Of a DNA stretch of 64,000 nt, positions 14,701 to 24,124 are shown piece after piece. A model generated the notes under the pieces. That model was not told where the DNA came from, searched no databases, and worked only from the letters and a program-made list of their open reading frames with translations. The stretch is from Pardosa pseudoannulata (Eukaryota > Arthropoda > Arachnida > Araneae > Lycosidae): the NCBI GenBank assembly GCA_032207245.1, contig CM063509.1:96751038-96815037 (forward strand). The letters run 5' to 3'. Position 1 is the stretch's first letter. Each line of letters opens with the position of its first letter. A program made the position numbers and the translations under genes.

Positions 14701-17700
14701 AGGTAAGGTTGTACAATTTTGTTGTTTCAGTTTTTTAGGTTTTATGGATTAATTACTTATTTTTAGCGTGGTCACGTAATTGTAGGTAAGGTTGTACAAT
14801 TTTGTTTGTTTAGGTTTTTAGGTTTTTATGGATTAGTTAGTTATTTTTAGTTAGTTATGAATGTTGTAACTATTTTCAATGTGGCTAAGAAGTATTGGAA
14901 GATTTTGAAGGGATAATTCGTGGGGTCTTTACACACGGTATGTCATTATTTCTTTTTTTATAAAGTTTATTAATATATTTGTGTTTGTAATATGTTTTTA
15001 ATGTACGAAATTTGTATTATTATTAAGGGAGGGGGTTGAGGGGGTTTCCCCCCTCAAAAATTTTAAATTTGTTTTAAAGAATTTTTAGTAATTTTAATTA
15101 ATTTATTTATAAAGATTTGAATTATTAAAACAGTAAAGATCCGTAAAATATTTGATTTTTTGGTACTATGTATTTATTGGTTCTAACATGTATTCTTGTA
15201 TTATTAAAAGGGGGGATTCCCCCCTCAAAATGTTTAAAATTTTAACTGTTTAAAAATATTTAAATAATTGTTTGCTTTACGTTTTTCAAATATGTTTTTA
15301 AAATTATTATTTAATAAATTGGAGGGGGGGGTTCCCCCATCAAAAATTTAAAAAATACTGTAAAATTGTTTTACAGATTTTTATCATTTCTTGTGTGTTA
15401 AAATTGTTAAATTTCAACTGTTTTTAAGAATTTTTTCATTTTGTGGGATTATATACCTGTTTCAGTAGTTACAATCTGTAAAATTTATGATGTGTGAATT
15501 TTTTTCTTATTTTGCCATGTGGTGCCATCCATATTTTTTTTTTGTGACCTTTCAGAAAACGCCATTTTATTTTTTTATTTTTTTTTGTGTGTGTGACTTT
15601 CAGAAATTCTGTTTTCGGTCGGCATTTTATTTGGCGACTTTCTGAAAATGGGGTTTTTGCTAAGATCGCAAAAAAAAAAATACAAGGCTGCTGGAAGCGG
15701 TGTGGCTGTCGCATCAGTTCCTAAAACATGAAAGATATACAGAAGTTGAGATACATAAATCTAGCTATTGTTTTGAAAATCAGGGATGAATCATCAGATG
15801 AGTCCTCTTTTTATATATGATCAGTTTTCCCACTTTTTTACTTGATTAGTAAAGTCAGGAGAGAACACAGTGAAAATTTTGTAATATTTATTTATGTATT
15901 TTGTTTTCAAAATAAGAAAAAAAAACCATGTATTCCCAAGATTTTGCCCTCTAATATTCTTTATCATTTCATTGTTATGATGGCAGGGGAGAAACAGAGA
16001 AAAGAACATTGAAAAATTTACTAAATAATAAAAAATAATCTGAAGTTTAAAGATTACTTAAAGTATAAAACTTTAACTAGCTAATCAAAGCAGTCAGCTA
16101 ATCTACATAATTACATTTAATTAAAAGTATAGTTTTATCATCAAAAGAAAATATGAATGGCAGAAAAAGTTGAGGAGTATAATCCAGTTTCTTTTAGTGA
16201 AGAGAAACAACACTCCAGACTTTTAATGAGATTTTTAAACATAAAAAGATTAAAGATTAAATTGAACAACCCTAAAAAATGAGACATGTCTAGTACTATA
16301 TATTGATATAGTATCTTCAGATCTCATATGTGCTTCCATATAAAGAATCCATAAACAATAAAAAGATATATAGTGTAGTTTTTATCTCAAAAAACAAATA
16401 GGCACTTTATAATGGATAGAAATGAACTTTGTTATATTAATTCATGTAAAAAACCCAATAAAAAATTCTAAGTGAATCCACTACCTGGAATAAGCATTCA
16501 AAAAAGAAATGTTTCTAAAGAAAGCAATATCTGCTCAATACAGGGTAACTGCCAAAATAAAATTTTTCAAATCCATGACTTTTCATGACTTTCCCTGATT
16601 TAGCAGATCATTTTCCATGACTTTAAAAAGCTTTCGTTAAAGTATATATGAATAAAACTTCTGATGTACATACAAATAAAATATATGCTTTTAGAGAAAT
16701 TACAGGAATTTTATTATAAAAAACTATAAACTTACTTTATAAGTGTTAATAAACCCACATACATAAAAATAAATTGTTGTATCTACATACCTAAGTTTAA
16801 TCATATAGCAATTTTTCAATCAAAATATTTCCAATTTGAATTCAGGGTACTTTGGTATTATCTAGGTGACCATGAATAATAGCCAAATATAACCCTATAA
16901 TGTTTATATACAATATCCCTAGAGATATACTTATATTTTGTGCAAAAATCTTAACTAATTTTTATTAAAAAATAATTATTATTATATTAATAAAATTTTA
17001 ATCTACAATTTAAGAAAAAACCAGAATAATATACATTTACCCACCCATTAAGCTTTCTTGCTTTGAGTTTCCTTGGTGAACAAATTTTACTTGGCAATAT
17101 GGTCAATATGATAATACATAAATACCAAACTCAGTAACTTCAGCAAAATGACAAGTAAAAATAGAATTAAACAATTCAATGCATTTTTATTTAATCGGTA
17201 GTTTAGCAGATCCATGACTTTCCATGACTTTTACTCATTTTACTTGAAAAATCAAGACTTTCCATGACAAAATTAATCCATTGTCTAAATCCATGATTTT
17301 TCATGACTTTCCAGGTGCACGGAAACCATGTCAATATTTTCTTTTAAATGTGCATGCATTAAAAACATGTACCATTGAAAAAGTGAGAACCTTACATGAA
17401 TCAACAATAAACAAATAATCATAAAAAAAATTTAATTCTCCTAGCATTATTTAAACTTTTTCACATTACAAAAAACTCATGCAATAATGAAAATTATGTA
17501 GCCGAAATTGCACTTTATGATCGAATAATAGAAAAAGAAATATACCCGACCCGATTCATAATGTTTTAAAGGGTTCAGTATCTAAAAATGAGCATTATAA
17601 TAATAAGTTAACTAACTACACAGAACTGCCCCAAAACCCGAAACTTGACATTAAAGAAATATCCTCTAGACTGCAAGCACAAAAATAAACAAATAAAACA

Positions 17701-18069
17701 GTATGTCATCTAATCAATAAGCTACAAATATGAAAAAAGAAAAGTGAAAGAATGTGTGAAATAAAAGTTACAAACAAACCCAAACTTTACAGAACCTATA
17801 TAACAAGAAATACATTCTTTTGTGGAAAGAATAAAACTGAAGGCTTAAAATAGTGATCATTAGTATAACTGCTACTCATTATAATAATCTGTGTACATTT
17901 TTTTCGGCAGTATCTCACTTAAGTTATATTCATTGTATAGTTTTTGTTATATTTGTTTATAAACAAAGTTTTTGTTTAAAAAGAAAGAGATTTACAGGAG
18001 TAAGCAAACGCCCAAACGTATATTTTCTATTTACCTCTGCAGGGCATCGTCATTGCTTTCGGTATCCAT
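2896..18069 (-). CDS. BBS1: BBS1, Bardet-Biedl syndrome 1 protein, N-terminal 7 exons (3' part off window)
   Basis: Subunit of the BBSome, the eight-protein coat that moves membrane cargo in and out of cilia; BBS1 provides a beta-propeller that contacts the small GTPase ARL6. Seven exons on the minus strand join in phase: 18069-18035, 13562-13393, 9919-9830, 7838-7714, 6437-6391, 5941-5900 and 2968-2896, giving 194 codons with GT/AG borders throughout. Recognition rests on [18 protein letters not shown] and [19 protein letters not shown] (exon 2), [13 protein letters not shown] and WNQAK (exon 4), [12 protein letters not shown] (exon 5) and the acidic stretch ending [11 protein letters not shown] (exon 7). 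All sit in the same order as in animal BBS1, which is about 590 residues. The last exon seen ends on a codon boundary with a normal donor, so the remaining two thirds must lie left of position 1. Introns hold several transposons but no coding damage. Identification is from remembered family motifs. Confidence 0.93.
4705..5355 (-). mobile_element. internally deleted pogo/Tigger-type element (651 bp)
   Basis: Terminal inverted repeats of about 24 bp starting CAGTCGAACTTCGATAACTC face each other at 4705 and 5355; CAGT ends are typical of the pogo/Tigger group. Between them, read on the minus strand from about 5145 to 5005, is a tail-like peptide with [17 protein letters not shown] and a [12 protein letters not shown] helix, like the C-terminus of Tigger transposases. 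The catalytic part is missing, so this is a deletion derivative in BBS1 intron 6. Confidence 0.7.
5900..5941 (-). CDS. BBS1: BBS1 coding exon 6 (42-nt small exon)
   Basis: Acceptor TTTTTAAG and donor GTATAT. It encodes [13 protein letters not shown] with split Arg codons at both ends, residues 156-170. Without it exons 5 and 7 would still join in phase but would lack the segment that animal BBS1 proteins carry between their ..IR and ..RF residues, so the exon was placed by both phase and homology. The polypyrimidine tract is weak. Confidence 0.8.
6391..6437 (-). CDS. BBS1: BBS1 coding exon 5
   Basis: 47 nt, acceptor TTTAATAG and donor GTTAGT, residues 141-156. It encodes [15 protein letters not shown] plus CG of an Arg codon and matches the BBS1 helix that follows WNQAK. 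The exon is short but flanked by good borders and joins in phase on both sides. Confidence 0.9.
7714..7838 (-). CDS. BBS1: BBS1 coding exon 4
   Basis: 125 nt, acceptor GTTAACAG and donor GTAACT, residues 99-140. It contains [20 protein letters not shown] and KFTLP, the typical BBS1 sequence with a (V/I)Y(V/I)YKN(L/M)RP core, then a linker ending WNQAKN. The open frame runs past the donor to a stop at 7666, but the exon 5 acceptor phase and family alignment place the splice after the Asn codon. Confidence 0.93.
7839..9829. other. BBS1 intron 3; no feature recognised
   Basis: About 2 kb of very AT-rich intron between exons 3 and 4. A few short local repeats of the type TTTATTATGATTA occur at 8720-8780. 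Nothing coding or repeat-like was recognised. Confidence 0.5.
9830..9919 (-). CDS. BBS1: BBS1 coding exon 3
   Basis: 90 nt, acceptor AAATGTAG and donor GTATGT, residues 69-99. The peptide reads [20 protein letters not shown] then [10 protein letters not shown], matching the BBS1 segment where a propeller strand ends in an acidic-Pro-Arg-x-Pro turn. Phases 1 and 1 agree with both neighbours. Confidence 0.9.
9985..11598. mobile_element. pogo/Tigger-type element with nested hAT
   Basis: Inverted ends CAGTAGAACCTTGATTATC at 9985 and CAATAGAACTTTAGTTATC (reverse strand) at 11598, each next to a TA dinucleotide, the target duplication of Tc1/mariner and pogo elements. Removing the hAT insertion leaves about 950 bp. 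No transposase remnant was recognised, so it is probably non-autonomous. It lies in BBS1 intron 2. Confidence 0.65.
10072..10729. mobile_element. hAT-type element, 658 bp, 8-bp target duplication
   Basis: Ends CAGGGCC...GGGCCCTG with subterminal CCCTGGGCACAAAA in both arms (inverted). Flanks CATAGTGC (10064-10071) and CATAGTTC (10730-10737) are an 8-bp target duplication with one change, the hAT hallmark. It is inserted in the pogo-type element at 9985-11598. Short, with no transposase frame. Confidence 0.7.
11689..11716. repeat. (TA)n microsatellite between direct repeats
   Basis: A pure TA run. The sequence TATTTAAATATATTTGTATA stands on both sides (about 11672 and 11720), so the run lies between two copies of a roughly 24-bp direct repeat. 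Confidence 0.9.
11772..13170 (+). mobile_element. degenerate Tc1-like transposon
   Basis: Inverted ends CACATTCCAGTCATATTAAT and, from the other side, CACAGTCCAATCACATTAAT, each bordered by TA. Without its SINE insertion it is about 1.2 kb. Broken plus-strand frames resemble a Tc1 transposase: a start region with [12 protein letters not shown] (helix-turn-helix), a (D)[12 protein letters not shown] block near 12355 and IIVEGTMDQ near 12510. Stops and frameshifts are frequent, so it is inactive. Lies in BBS1 intron 2. Confidence 0.75.
12639..12824 (+). mobile_element. tRNA-derived SINE, copy 1
   Basis: Flanked by a perfect 13-bp target duplication ACATGCAAATTGT (12626-12638 and 12825-12837). 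The head reads like a tRNA (AGCCAAATGGTTAGGGTGCT for box A, a decayed box B), the body ends GTAGACTGTAGCACTC and the tail is (AAACC)n. Same family as copies at 19.3, 20.6, 40.1, 52.4 and 54.8 kb. It sits inside the Tc1 element. Confidence 0.85.
13393..13562 (-). CDS. BBS1: BBS1 coding exon 2 (start of beta-propeller)
   Basis: 170 nt, acceptor TTATTTCAG and donor GTATTT, residues 12-69. It carries the most diagnostic BBS1 segment: an SKWL..HYDP motif followed by [19 protein letters not shown], the first propeller strands with a HGDG turn. It ends inside a Gly codon completed by exon 3. Confidence 0.95.
14478..15718. mobile_element. Merlin-related non-autonomous element, 1241 bp
   Basis: Ends ACTGATTCAATTTGCACACTGCGG and, inverted, ACTGATGCGACAGCCACACCGC (quoted in part). 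The left 400 bp match the arm of the Merlin element at 57.8 kb (TTGCCAAA(C/T)TTGG, CCCCATTGGTGCAC, AAGAAGTAT..GAAGATTTT). Its middle has three copies of a GGGGG-TTCCCCCC-TCAAAA block near 15035, 15215 and 15335. No transposase frame. It lies in BBS1 intron 1. No clear target duplication. Confidence 0.6.
16542..17330 (+). mobile_element. 789-bp non-autonomous DNA element, copy A, 6-bp target duplication
   Basis: Runs from CAGGGTAACTGCC to GGAAACCATG with TCAATA directly repeated on both sides (16536-16541 and 17331-17336). Both arms hold CATGACTTTTCATGACTTTCC-type repeats. A second, very similar copy in the same orientation lies at 48623-49408 with its own 6-bp duplication. Ends are short inverted repeats (CAGGGT / CAYGGT). 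No coding frame. It is in BBS1 intron 1. Confidence 0.8.
18035..18069 (-). CDS. BBS1: BBS1 coding exon 1
   Basis: Starts at ATG 18069-18067 and encodes [11 protein letters not shown] plus two bases of the next codon, then a GTAAAT donor. The peptide is short and acidic, like the variable N-terminus of BBS1 in other animals. The phase (2) matches exon 2, whose first base completes an Arg codon. The start is chosen because it is the only ATG in frame before the conserved exon 2 and lies just downstream of the X-box-like motif. Confidence 0.8.
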
Positions 18070-18241
18070 GCCTAAAAATGTAAGCGTTTATTTGTCACTC
18101 AGAAAAAAATATTTTAAACCCATAAGTACTTTGTCGATTAAAGTGTTTTATATCAAAAGTTTAAAATGAAAGAGATTTCTGTTGATCAATATATAACTAG
18201 TGCTGGTTACCCATGATTTACGATCGTAAAGTTTTGTTTCG

Positions 18242-18255
18242 GTTGCTATGCCAAC
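18242..18255 (+). promoter_or_regulatory. X-box-like RFX/DAF-19 motif upstream of BBS1
   Basis: The 14-mer GTTGCTATGCCAAC is an imperfect inverted repeat close to the RFX X-box (RYYNYYATRRNRAC), with one departure from that consensus. It lies 173 bp upstream of the BBS1 start codon, within the usual promoter-proximal range for BBS and other ciliary genes, which RFX factors control in animals. The motif is nearly palindromic, so strand is not meaningful. Function is inferred from sequence and position only. Confidence 0.55.
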
Positions 18256-18420
18256 GAATTTTAACAAATCACTGTTATCGAATATTTGTCAATCGCATTT
18301 CACCATAATCATGTGATTTGAACTTTCTTGGAAGAGTAGCAGCCCGGCGATCCGGGCGTTTTGGCTCGAAACAATCCCCTCCGAAATCACGGTATTGAAA
18401 TGCAAATGTGTGAACAAACT

Positions 18421-19258
18421 ATTGCTAATCCAAAATAAGAAGACGGAAAAAGAAAAAGAATTAGAAAGACTGTAAATAAATAAGGAATTAATATTAAGAA
18501 AAAAAAAAGTAAATTTCTGATGACAAAAGTCTCATAGAGAAAACATCGAATAATAAAAAAATCTATGCGGAAACAAGGAAAGATACAGTGACGGGAATAC
18601 GGGGAGAGGGAGGGTAGCTACGTTGCTCTTGTGCCTTGGTAGAACATTATATAGTTGTCAGGGGCACCTGTAATGGGCCATCGTGGTCATACATTTGCTG
18701 ATTGAAAACTTCTTCATAGTCTATATTACATAAATTTTGGGAAAATTTTGTGGTTAAGTTGATATTGGCTGCTTTTAATGTTCCAATTTAAAATTTCTAT
18801 TTGATGATATATCTATATCAGCTTTTATAATAGAGCAGATGAATTTATTTTCAATAACCTTCAATTTCTAGTGTGAGTGTTAGTCGCAGATTCCTTCCCT
18901 CCAATAACATTTGATCATAAATTGTTCATACATTATGTAATATCATATATGATAAATATTTTCAAGATAACCCTGTCCCTCTCTAAGCTTTAAGCTTTAT
19001 CGGCTGATTGCATTTATCAAAAACTCATCCTACGCAATCAATTATTGCTTAAATAAGTAAAAAAAAACTTGGGTTTTAATTTATAAATAAATAAATCGTT
19101 AGTAAATCATTATCCTATATGCTCAATTTATTACAGAAAAGAAGTCAGTCAGAGTGATTAGTGTGAGAACTCATCCAACTTTTCTTTAAACTTTAATTTC
19201 GAGTTTTTCTTTTTTTAAGTATTAATTCCCACGTTATTCTTATTGCTGTTGTAATTCC
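18421..19258. other. upstream of BBS1; nothing recognised
   Basis: AT-rich intergenic DNA with a purine-rich segment near 18430-18620. No exon, repeat or known promoter element beyond the X-box-like site was identified. Confidence 0.5.
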
Positions 19259-19429
19259 ACTTGGGGGTCAGACGATGACCGAAGGATGGGGCGTTCCTCT
19301 TCGGGGTCCGAGGGTACAAATCCAGCGTCTAGCATGGATTTTCGTACCCACTTGGAATTGGCTTTAAGCAGTAGGTCCCGGTGTCATTAGTTTTAGTGTA
19401 GGGAAAAAAAAAAAAAAAAAAAAAAAAAG
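19259..19429 (+). mobile_element. tRNA-derived SINE, copy 2, with poly(A) tail
   Basis: Diverged head (GACCGAAGGATGGGGC in box A position) and the conserved body TTGGAATTGGCTTTAAGCAG then TAGGTCCCGGTGTCATTAG, as in the other copies. It ends in about 25 A, unlike the AACC-type tails of its relatives, so this end may have been replaced or extended. Confidence 0.7.
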
Positions 19430-19537
19430 ATAACTATCCAAACTAAATCACAACCATTCCACCTGGGATAAAAAACCATGTCTTCAACTGAGAATGGAGG
19501 TCACGAGAGAGTATAGTGTGCAAGATTAACTTACTGT

Positions 19538-19745
19538 TAGAATACAATTTCGATATGCGTGATTAATATATGTTCTTTAAACTGGCAATATTTCGGAAAT
19601 AACCAATATTTTCTTGTTTTGTCTTTCACAAATTTCTCAATGAGAACTTCTTTACAAACACAACAACCCTTTACAGGCCTTGGCTGCCGCAACTGCATGC
19701 TCTCCCCAGTGTCTTCTATCATTAGCGACTCTTCTTCAGTTTCTG
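19538..19745 (-). other. unrecognised Cys-containing open stretch
   Basis: About 69 codons open from after a stop near 19748. The N-terminal part is acidic (ETEEESLMIEDTGES), followed by RQPRPVKGCCVCKEVLIEKF and VKDKTRKYW. The composition looks more protein-like than its surroundings and a weak acceptor (AAATCAG) stands at its left edge. No family is recognised. It could be a transposon or pseudogene exon. Confidence 0.25.
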
Positions 19746-19859
19746 ATTTTTAAAGTGTTTATATATTCTAAGTACCAATTCTCAAATATTCCCAATCTTT
19801 ACAAGTCGTCTGGGTAGAATATCACCAGTTTCAGCGGTTTGTTGAGGTTTTTGAACTGA

Positions 19860-20410
19860 GATTTTTTTTACGGGATAAGGTAGTTGACTTACGCCCAACT
19901 CTTAAACTGGAGGACCAATCCCCTGATATAATCCCAGGGGCAGAGTACTCGGCTATACCCCCAGGCACTGGGTACCCATTTTAGTCTCCTCGTTCGACAT
20001 GCATGATCTACATTTTGACTATTCTTCCGCACCCAGTCACCACAAGGCTGCAATTTACTTTTACACAAATATCCTCTATCCTATTCAGATGGCAATACAG
20101 ACAGATATCTTTAGGCCATACATGGCTGCGAAGCTGTAGCTCATTTAGTACCATCTTCGGAAAATGTGTAGCTTAAGGAATGCTACGGACAAGAGTAACG
20201 TTCCTGGGTTCTCGTAATTTAAAAGCAAGGACCTTAGAGAAGACTCCCAGGATTTCCCACTACCTCCAGAGGTACGTTTAAACTTACAGATTATTGCACA
20301 TCGAACATATTTTACGCGCCCCAATCACCATTAATGATCAGGACGGATCTTTAGCCGGTCCGAGCCTCGAACTCATAATTCTCCGATTATAGGATCAACG
20401 TGCTTCCTTT
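19860..20410 (-). repeat. long tRNA-headed SINE-like repeat
   Basis: On the minus strand a tRNA-like head starts near 20407 (AAGCACGTTGATCC, then box B-like GAGTTCGAGGCTC near 20370), followed by about 450 bp of moderately GC-rich non-coding body, unlike the AT-rich flanks. Resembles in plan the repeat at 52.8-53.3 kb. No clear target duplication. Confidence 0.4.
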
Positions 20411-20624
20411 TTAAACAAATACCTAGAAAAAAAGTTTTAAACAAGATATTTTTTCAGTATAATTAATATTACCCCACTAGATCAGAAGAACTACTTTCTC
20501 AATTCAAATTCATATCAGAAAAAGATCTTTGTTTCAGGAATTTCTGAGAAATTTTATCAACTTATTAATTCCTGAATCATTTCACCTGGATATTTAATTC
20601 TGAACAGTACCGATCCTAGACCTT

Positions 20625-20802
20625 TGAGGTTGAACGTTACCCAACTAGGTAGGGAGCTGCATTTCGGGCCAGAGTTCGTAAATCCGAAACCCAATTTTTG
20701 ACATGAATTTTTGTAACCGTTCAGGATCGACTTTAAACAGTATGTTCCAGTCTTATTAATCTTTGTACAGCAAAACAGTAGACCGTAGAACTCCAAACCA
20801 AA
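20625..20802 (+). mobile_element. tRNA-derived SINE, copy 3
   Basis: Diverged copy: a body with GATCGACTTTAAACAGTATG, TCCAGTCTTATTAATC and GTAGACCGTAGAACTCCAAA, then an AAACC tail. The box B region reads AGAGTTCGTAAATCC. No flanking duplication could be seen. Confidence 0.65.
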
Positions 20803-21907
20803 CTATGTGATCTGAGTACAGCTTAAGTATTGCCGTCTCACGAAGCCCTGCAGCGTTAATACACGTTCTAATGACATATTTTGCAGTACAAAATATATCA
20901 TTCTAATCAGAAATTATTTGTGATTACAATACTTCCTTCATTTCGTGCCAGGAAATAATTATAATAATAATTTAGAATTGCTCTCGGCAAATATTTTTTC
21001 TTGTTAAAAATGGAATTTTAAAAGTATTATTTCCACCATTTCAACCATTTCCCCTGAACAATAGAGGTAGCAGTATATTCAAGGCTAGAATCTTGAGTAG
21101 AATAGTAGCTTGCTAGTTTCATCAGTTGAGATCTGTTGCTATAGTAGCCATGTTGGAAGTAAGTGCCTCAATTTCGTATTTCGTCAGCTACACGTACCAG
21201 CTTCTTCCCACTAGGGAAAACGCACTGTTCTAAAAATCTTTATCTCTTCTCCATGAAATATCTCTGAAACACTTTTCTAGAAAACTGTGTGTACTGCTGT
21301 TTCCAAAAGCATCTCATGAACTTATTAGGCTGGGGATCCATCAACCACACCCCTCATACTCCTGATCTGACAGCGCTCTTTAGTCACTCTATACACGAAA
21401 GGTTTTCAATACCCAGAGTGTACTGATAGACAATAACATAAGGTTTTTTAATTTATTTATTTTTGGCAATTTGAAAAAACTTTTTGAAAAAATATAGCTT
21501 CTAAGCTTTTTTTTCTTTTTGGTGAAATTCATTAAAAATTAGCAGCCCAAAACTCCACTAGCAAATTTGTTCTGAGATTAACATTAACAGAGATGGTAGT
21601 AGACATCCAACAATTGGTTAATGCAATGCTCCCATTAAATCATCCTTTTTAAAATCTTATTTTGATTACCTAATTAATTTTAGCTTGTCTTCTAGTAACT
21701 TTTTTTTCCTCCGTGCCAATTCTCAACATCAAAATAAGCTGACACTGTTGAGTAATCATCTTCAAAATTTAATTATTTGTGATATAATAGCTTTTTGTTT
21801 GTTTTTAATTTCTCTCTTTTATGTAATTGTAAAATAATTCGTTTTTACGGAGTCCCTCAAAATCAACTCGACGTACAGGTGCAGAACTGGCTGTCCCTCA
21901 CACAACG

Positions 21908-23780
21908 ATGTGTACTGTTTTACGGAAGCATCTCCAATTCCAGCCGTACAAATATCAGATGGTCCAGGCTTTAAAACCTACTGACAAACCGTTGCGAAAG
22001 AATTTCTGTGTGAAATTTCAAGAAAAGCTCGACGTGAATGGTTTCGAGAACACACTGGTGTTTACCAATGAAACCACGTTCCACTTATATAACAACGTTA
22101 ATCGCCAAAATTTGCGATTTTCGGGCACGGAAAATGTCCATGTAACATTAGAACATCAGCGTGATTATCATAAGGTGAACGTTTTCTGTGCTTTATCATA
22201 CAGTTGTGTTTTTGGTAAATTTTTCTTTGCTGAAAAATCGATTAATGGGGACATTTACCAAGACATGCTCTCTGAGTGATTGCTGCCCCAGCTGGAGGAA
22301 GCTGTTCCTGATTTCATTTTGTAACAAGATGGTGCTCTCCAGTGGCGTGCGGTAGGTGTTCATGCAGGGTGTGCAGAGAGCAACACCAACAATAATAATA
22401 AAACCATAAAAATGTACATTAAACACTTCCTTAACGTTTATTATTCATTTGCACACAAAATCCATACGTCTATCCGTATTACTAATAAAATAACGAAAAG
22501 CGTATATTTCCACGAAAAACTTATATTTTCAGCAAACTTAGAACTACACGGCGCCCGCCGCTGTGGTGCCTCATCCGGATGCTTATTGGTGCCGACAAAC
22601 GGAAAGTCTAGTCCACGTGCAAAGGATTTCACTGCACGCTGGCGCAATAGAACGAACTGTTTCTTGTTCGGTCAGTGGATTAAATTATATTTATTAATTG
22701 TTTTTAACATTTGGAAATCATATATTCTGCGAAAAACATCTTCATAATTTTTAAAAACAAAACCAGGGATATGGTGTTACAGATATAACATATATACTGT
22801 CTGTAAAACACAATGAATGGTAAAATTTGGACTGTTCTGTTAGAATTCGTTTCTTTTTGTCTAACAAAATGAAGTTGTTTTTCAGCGAATTATTTCTATA
22901 AATATAATGCATCACCGAAATTACTTTACCACACTAAAACATTTCCCTTTATATTGATGAAATACTTCTTTTATATTTCCATGAAAACAAAATTTTATAA
23001 TATATAAATTTAAACATTAACCGTCGGCAAAATCGTATGGCCAGTTAATCAGTTAAAAAACCAAAAGAACGTAAGTCCCCGCTCTAATACAACGCTTAAT
23101 AAACCGTACCTTCGGATGATTCTGAATGCCAAGTGCAGGAATAATAGTATGCTGTGATTCTCCAGTAGCCCATATATATAAAGCGTGATTTTCTATTAGT
23201 GCGCAGTGCTTACACATAAAAATTTCTTATGTTTGTTTGCTTTTGAATGCGCTACGTGGTGCAGCACCTAGTACCGCAAGCACTGCGAGAATACAAGCAA
23301 GTATATAGACATAATATTTGAATATATTATAAATAATATTTATTATGTACCATATAAAGATAGGTAGACATAGGTGCAGAAATTTATTGTCTCTCATAAT
23401 TTTGCTAGGGTGTGCAGTGCACACCCTGCACATATGGACCGCAGGCCATTGGTACTCCCCTACATTGGAATAAAAACGTACGTGAGTTCCTGAACGAATG
23501 TCTACCCCATCGCTATATTGGCCGTGCTGGGCCGCAGTATTTGACATGTCTTCATTGGCCGCCGAGATCACCAGATCTAACGCCCTGTGATTTTTTCTCT
23601 GGGGTTTCGTTAAAGACAAAGGTGTTTGTGCGTCCTCAGGACTCAGAGGAACTGAAGCAACGGATAACTGCAGTGTTGAACTCCATCACAAGGGATATGC
23701 TATCACTAGAGTGGCAGGAGCTTGATTACCGTATAGACATTTGTCGTGTCACCGGAGATGCACATATTGAACGCCTGTAG
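21908..23780 (+). pseudogene. broken mariner-like transposase
   Basis: Left part: RPYKYQMVQAL-like start (LQFQPYKYQMVQALKPTDKP), then VFTNETTFHL, EHQRDYHKVNVFCALS and FFAEKSINGDIYQDML. Right part: NECLPHRYIGRAG, CLHWPPRSPDLTPCDFF and the C-terminal WQELDYRIDICRVTGDAHIE. The spacing is that of a D,D34D transposase of the group common in arthropods. Damage: the first catalytic Asp is Asn, a Trp codon is TGA at 22277, a Gln codon before QDGA is a stop near 22322, and a 1.1-kb hAT element splits the gene. Inactive. Confidence 0.88.
22340..23451. mobile_element. hAT-type element, 1112 bp, inside the mariner transposase
   Basis: Ends CAGTGGCGTGCGGTAGGTG and, inverted, CAATGGCCTGCGGTCCATAT, each followed by a GCAGGGTGTGCA block. 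Flanks GTGCTCTC (22332-22339) and GTACTCCC (23452-23459) match at 6 of 8 positions and both derive from the Gly-Ala-Pro codons of the transposase. A GC-richer internal patch at 22545-22650 has open frames on both strands but no recognisable protein. Confidence 0.8.
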
Positions 23781-24124
23781 AAGCTTGGATAAATGTAGTT
23801 TTGAGGTAAATTTGAATTTTCTAAATATATTAATTACAACGTTCACAGTCGTTTCCTTTTTGTCCCATTCAATATGAAACACCCTGTATTTTAAAACATT
23901 GGAGTTCATAATGGTTTTAAGCAATTGAAATGACTAAACTATTTTTAAACTATGAATACTATTTCAGGCTGTTACCTCTGTCCTACTTGCAGAAGTTTAC
24001 GAAAATTGACCAGTTATCAAAGTGCAGCATGCATAGTTTCTAATGTGGCCGTTTGAAAACTGAAATTAGTGTCAAGAAGTGGTGAAGGTGTCTCAAACTG
24101 GACTTATCCAGTTGTGCATTTGGA

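Larger units (their letters stand above)
21850..23888 (+). mobile_element. Tc1/mariner-type transposon, 5' truncated and split by a hAT element
   Basis: The 3' end (ATATGAAACACCCTGTA with TA) is present; the matching 5' terminal repeat was not found near 21.4-21.85 kb. The two coding parts are 21850-22339 and 23452-23780. The gap is exactly the hAT insertion at 22340-23451, which interrupts the codons of the QDGAP..H motif around the second catalytic Asp. Confidence 0.85.
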
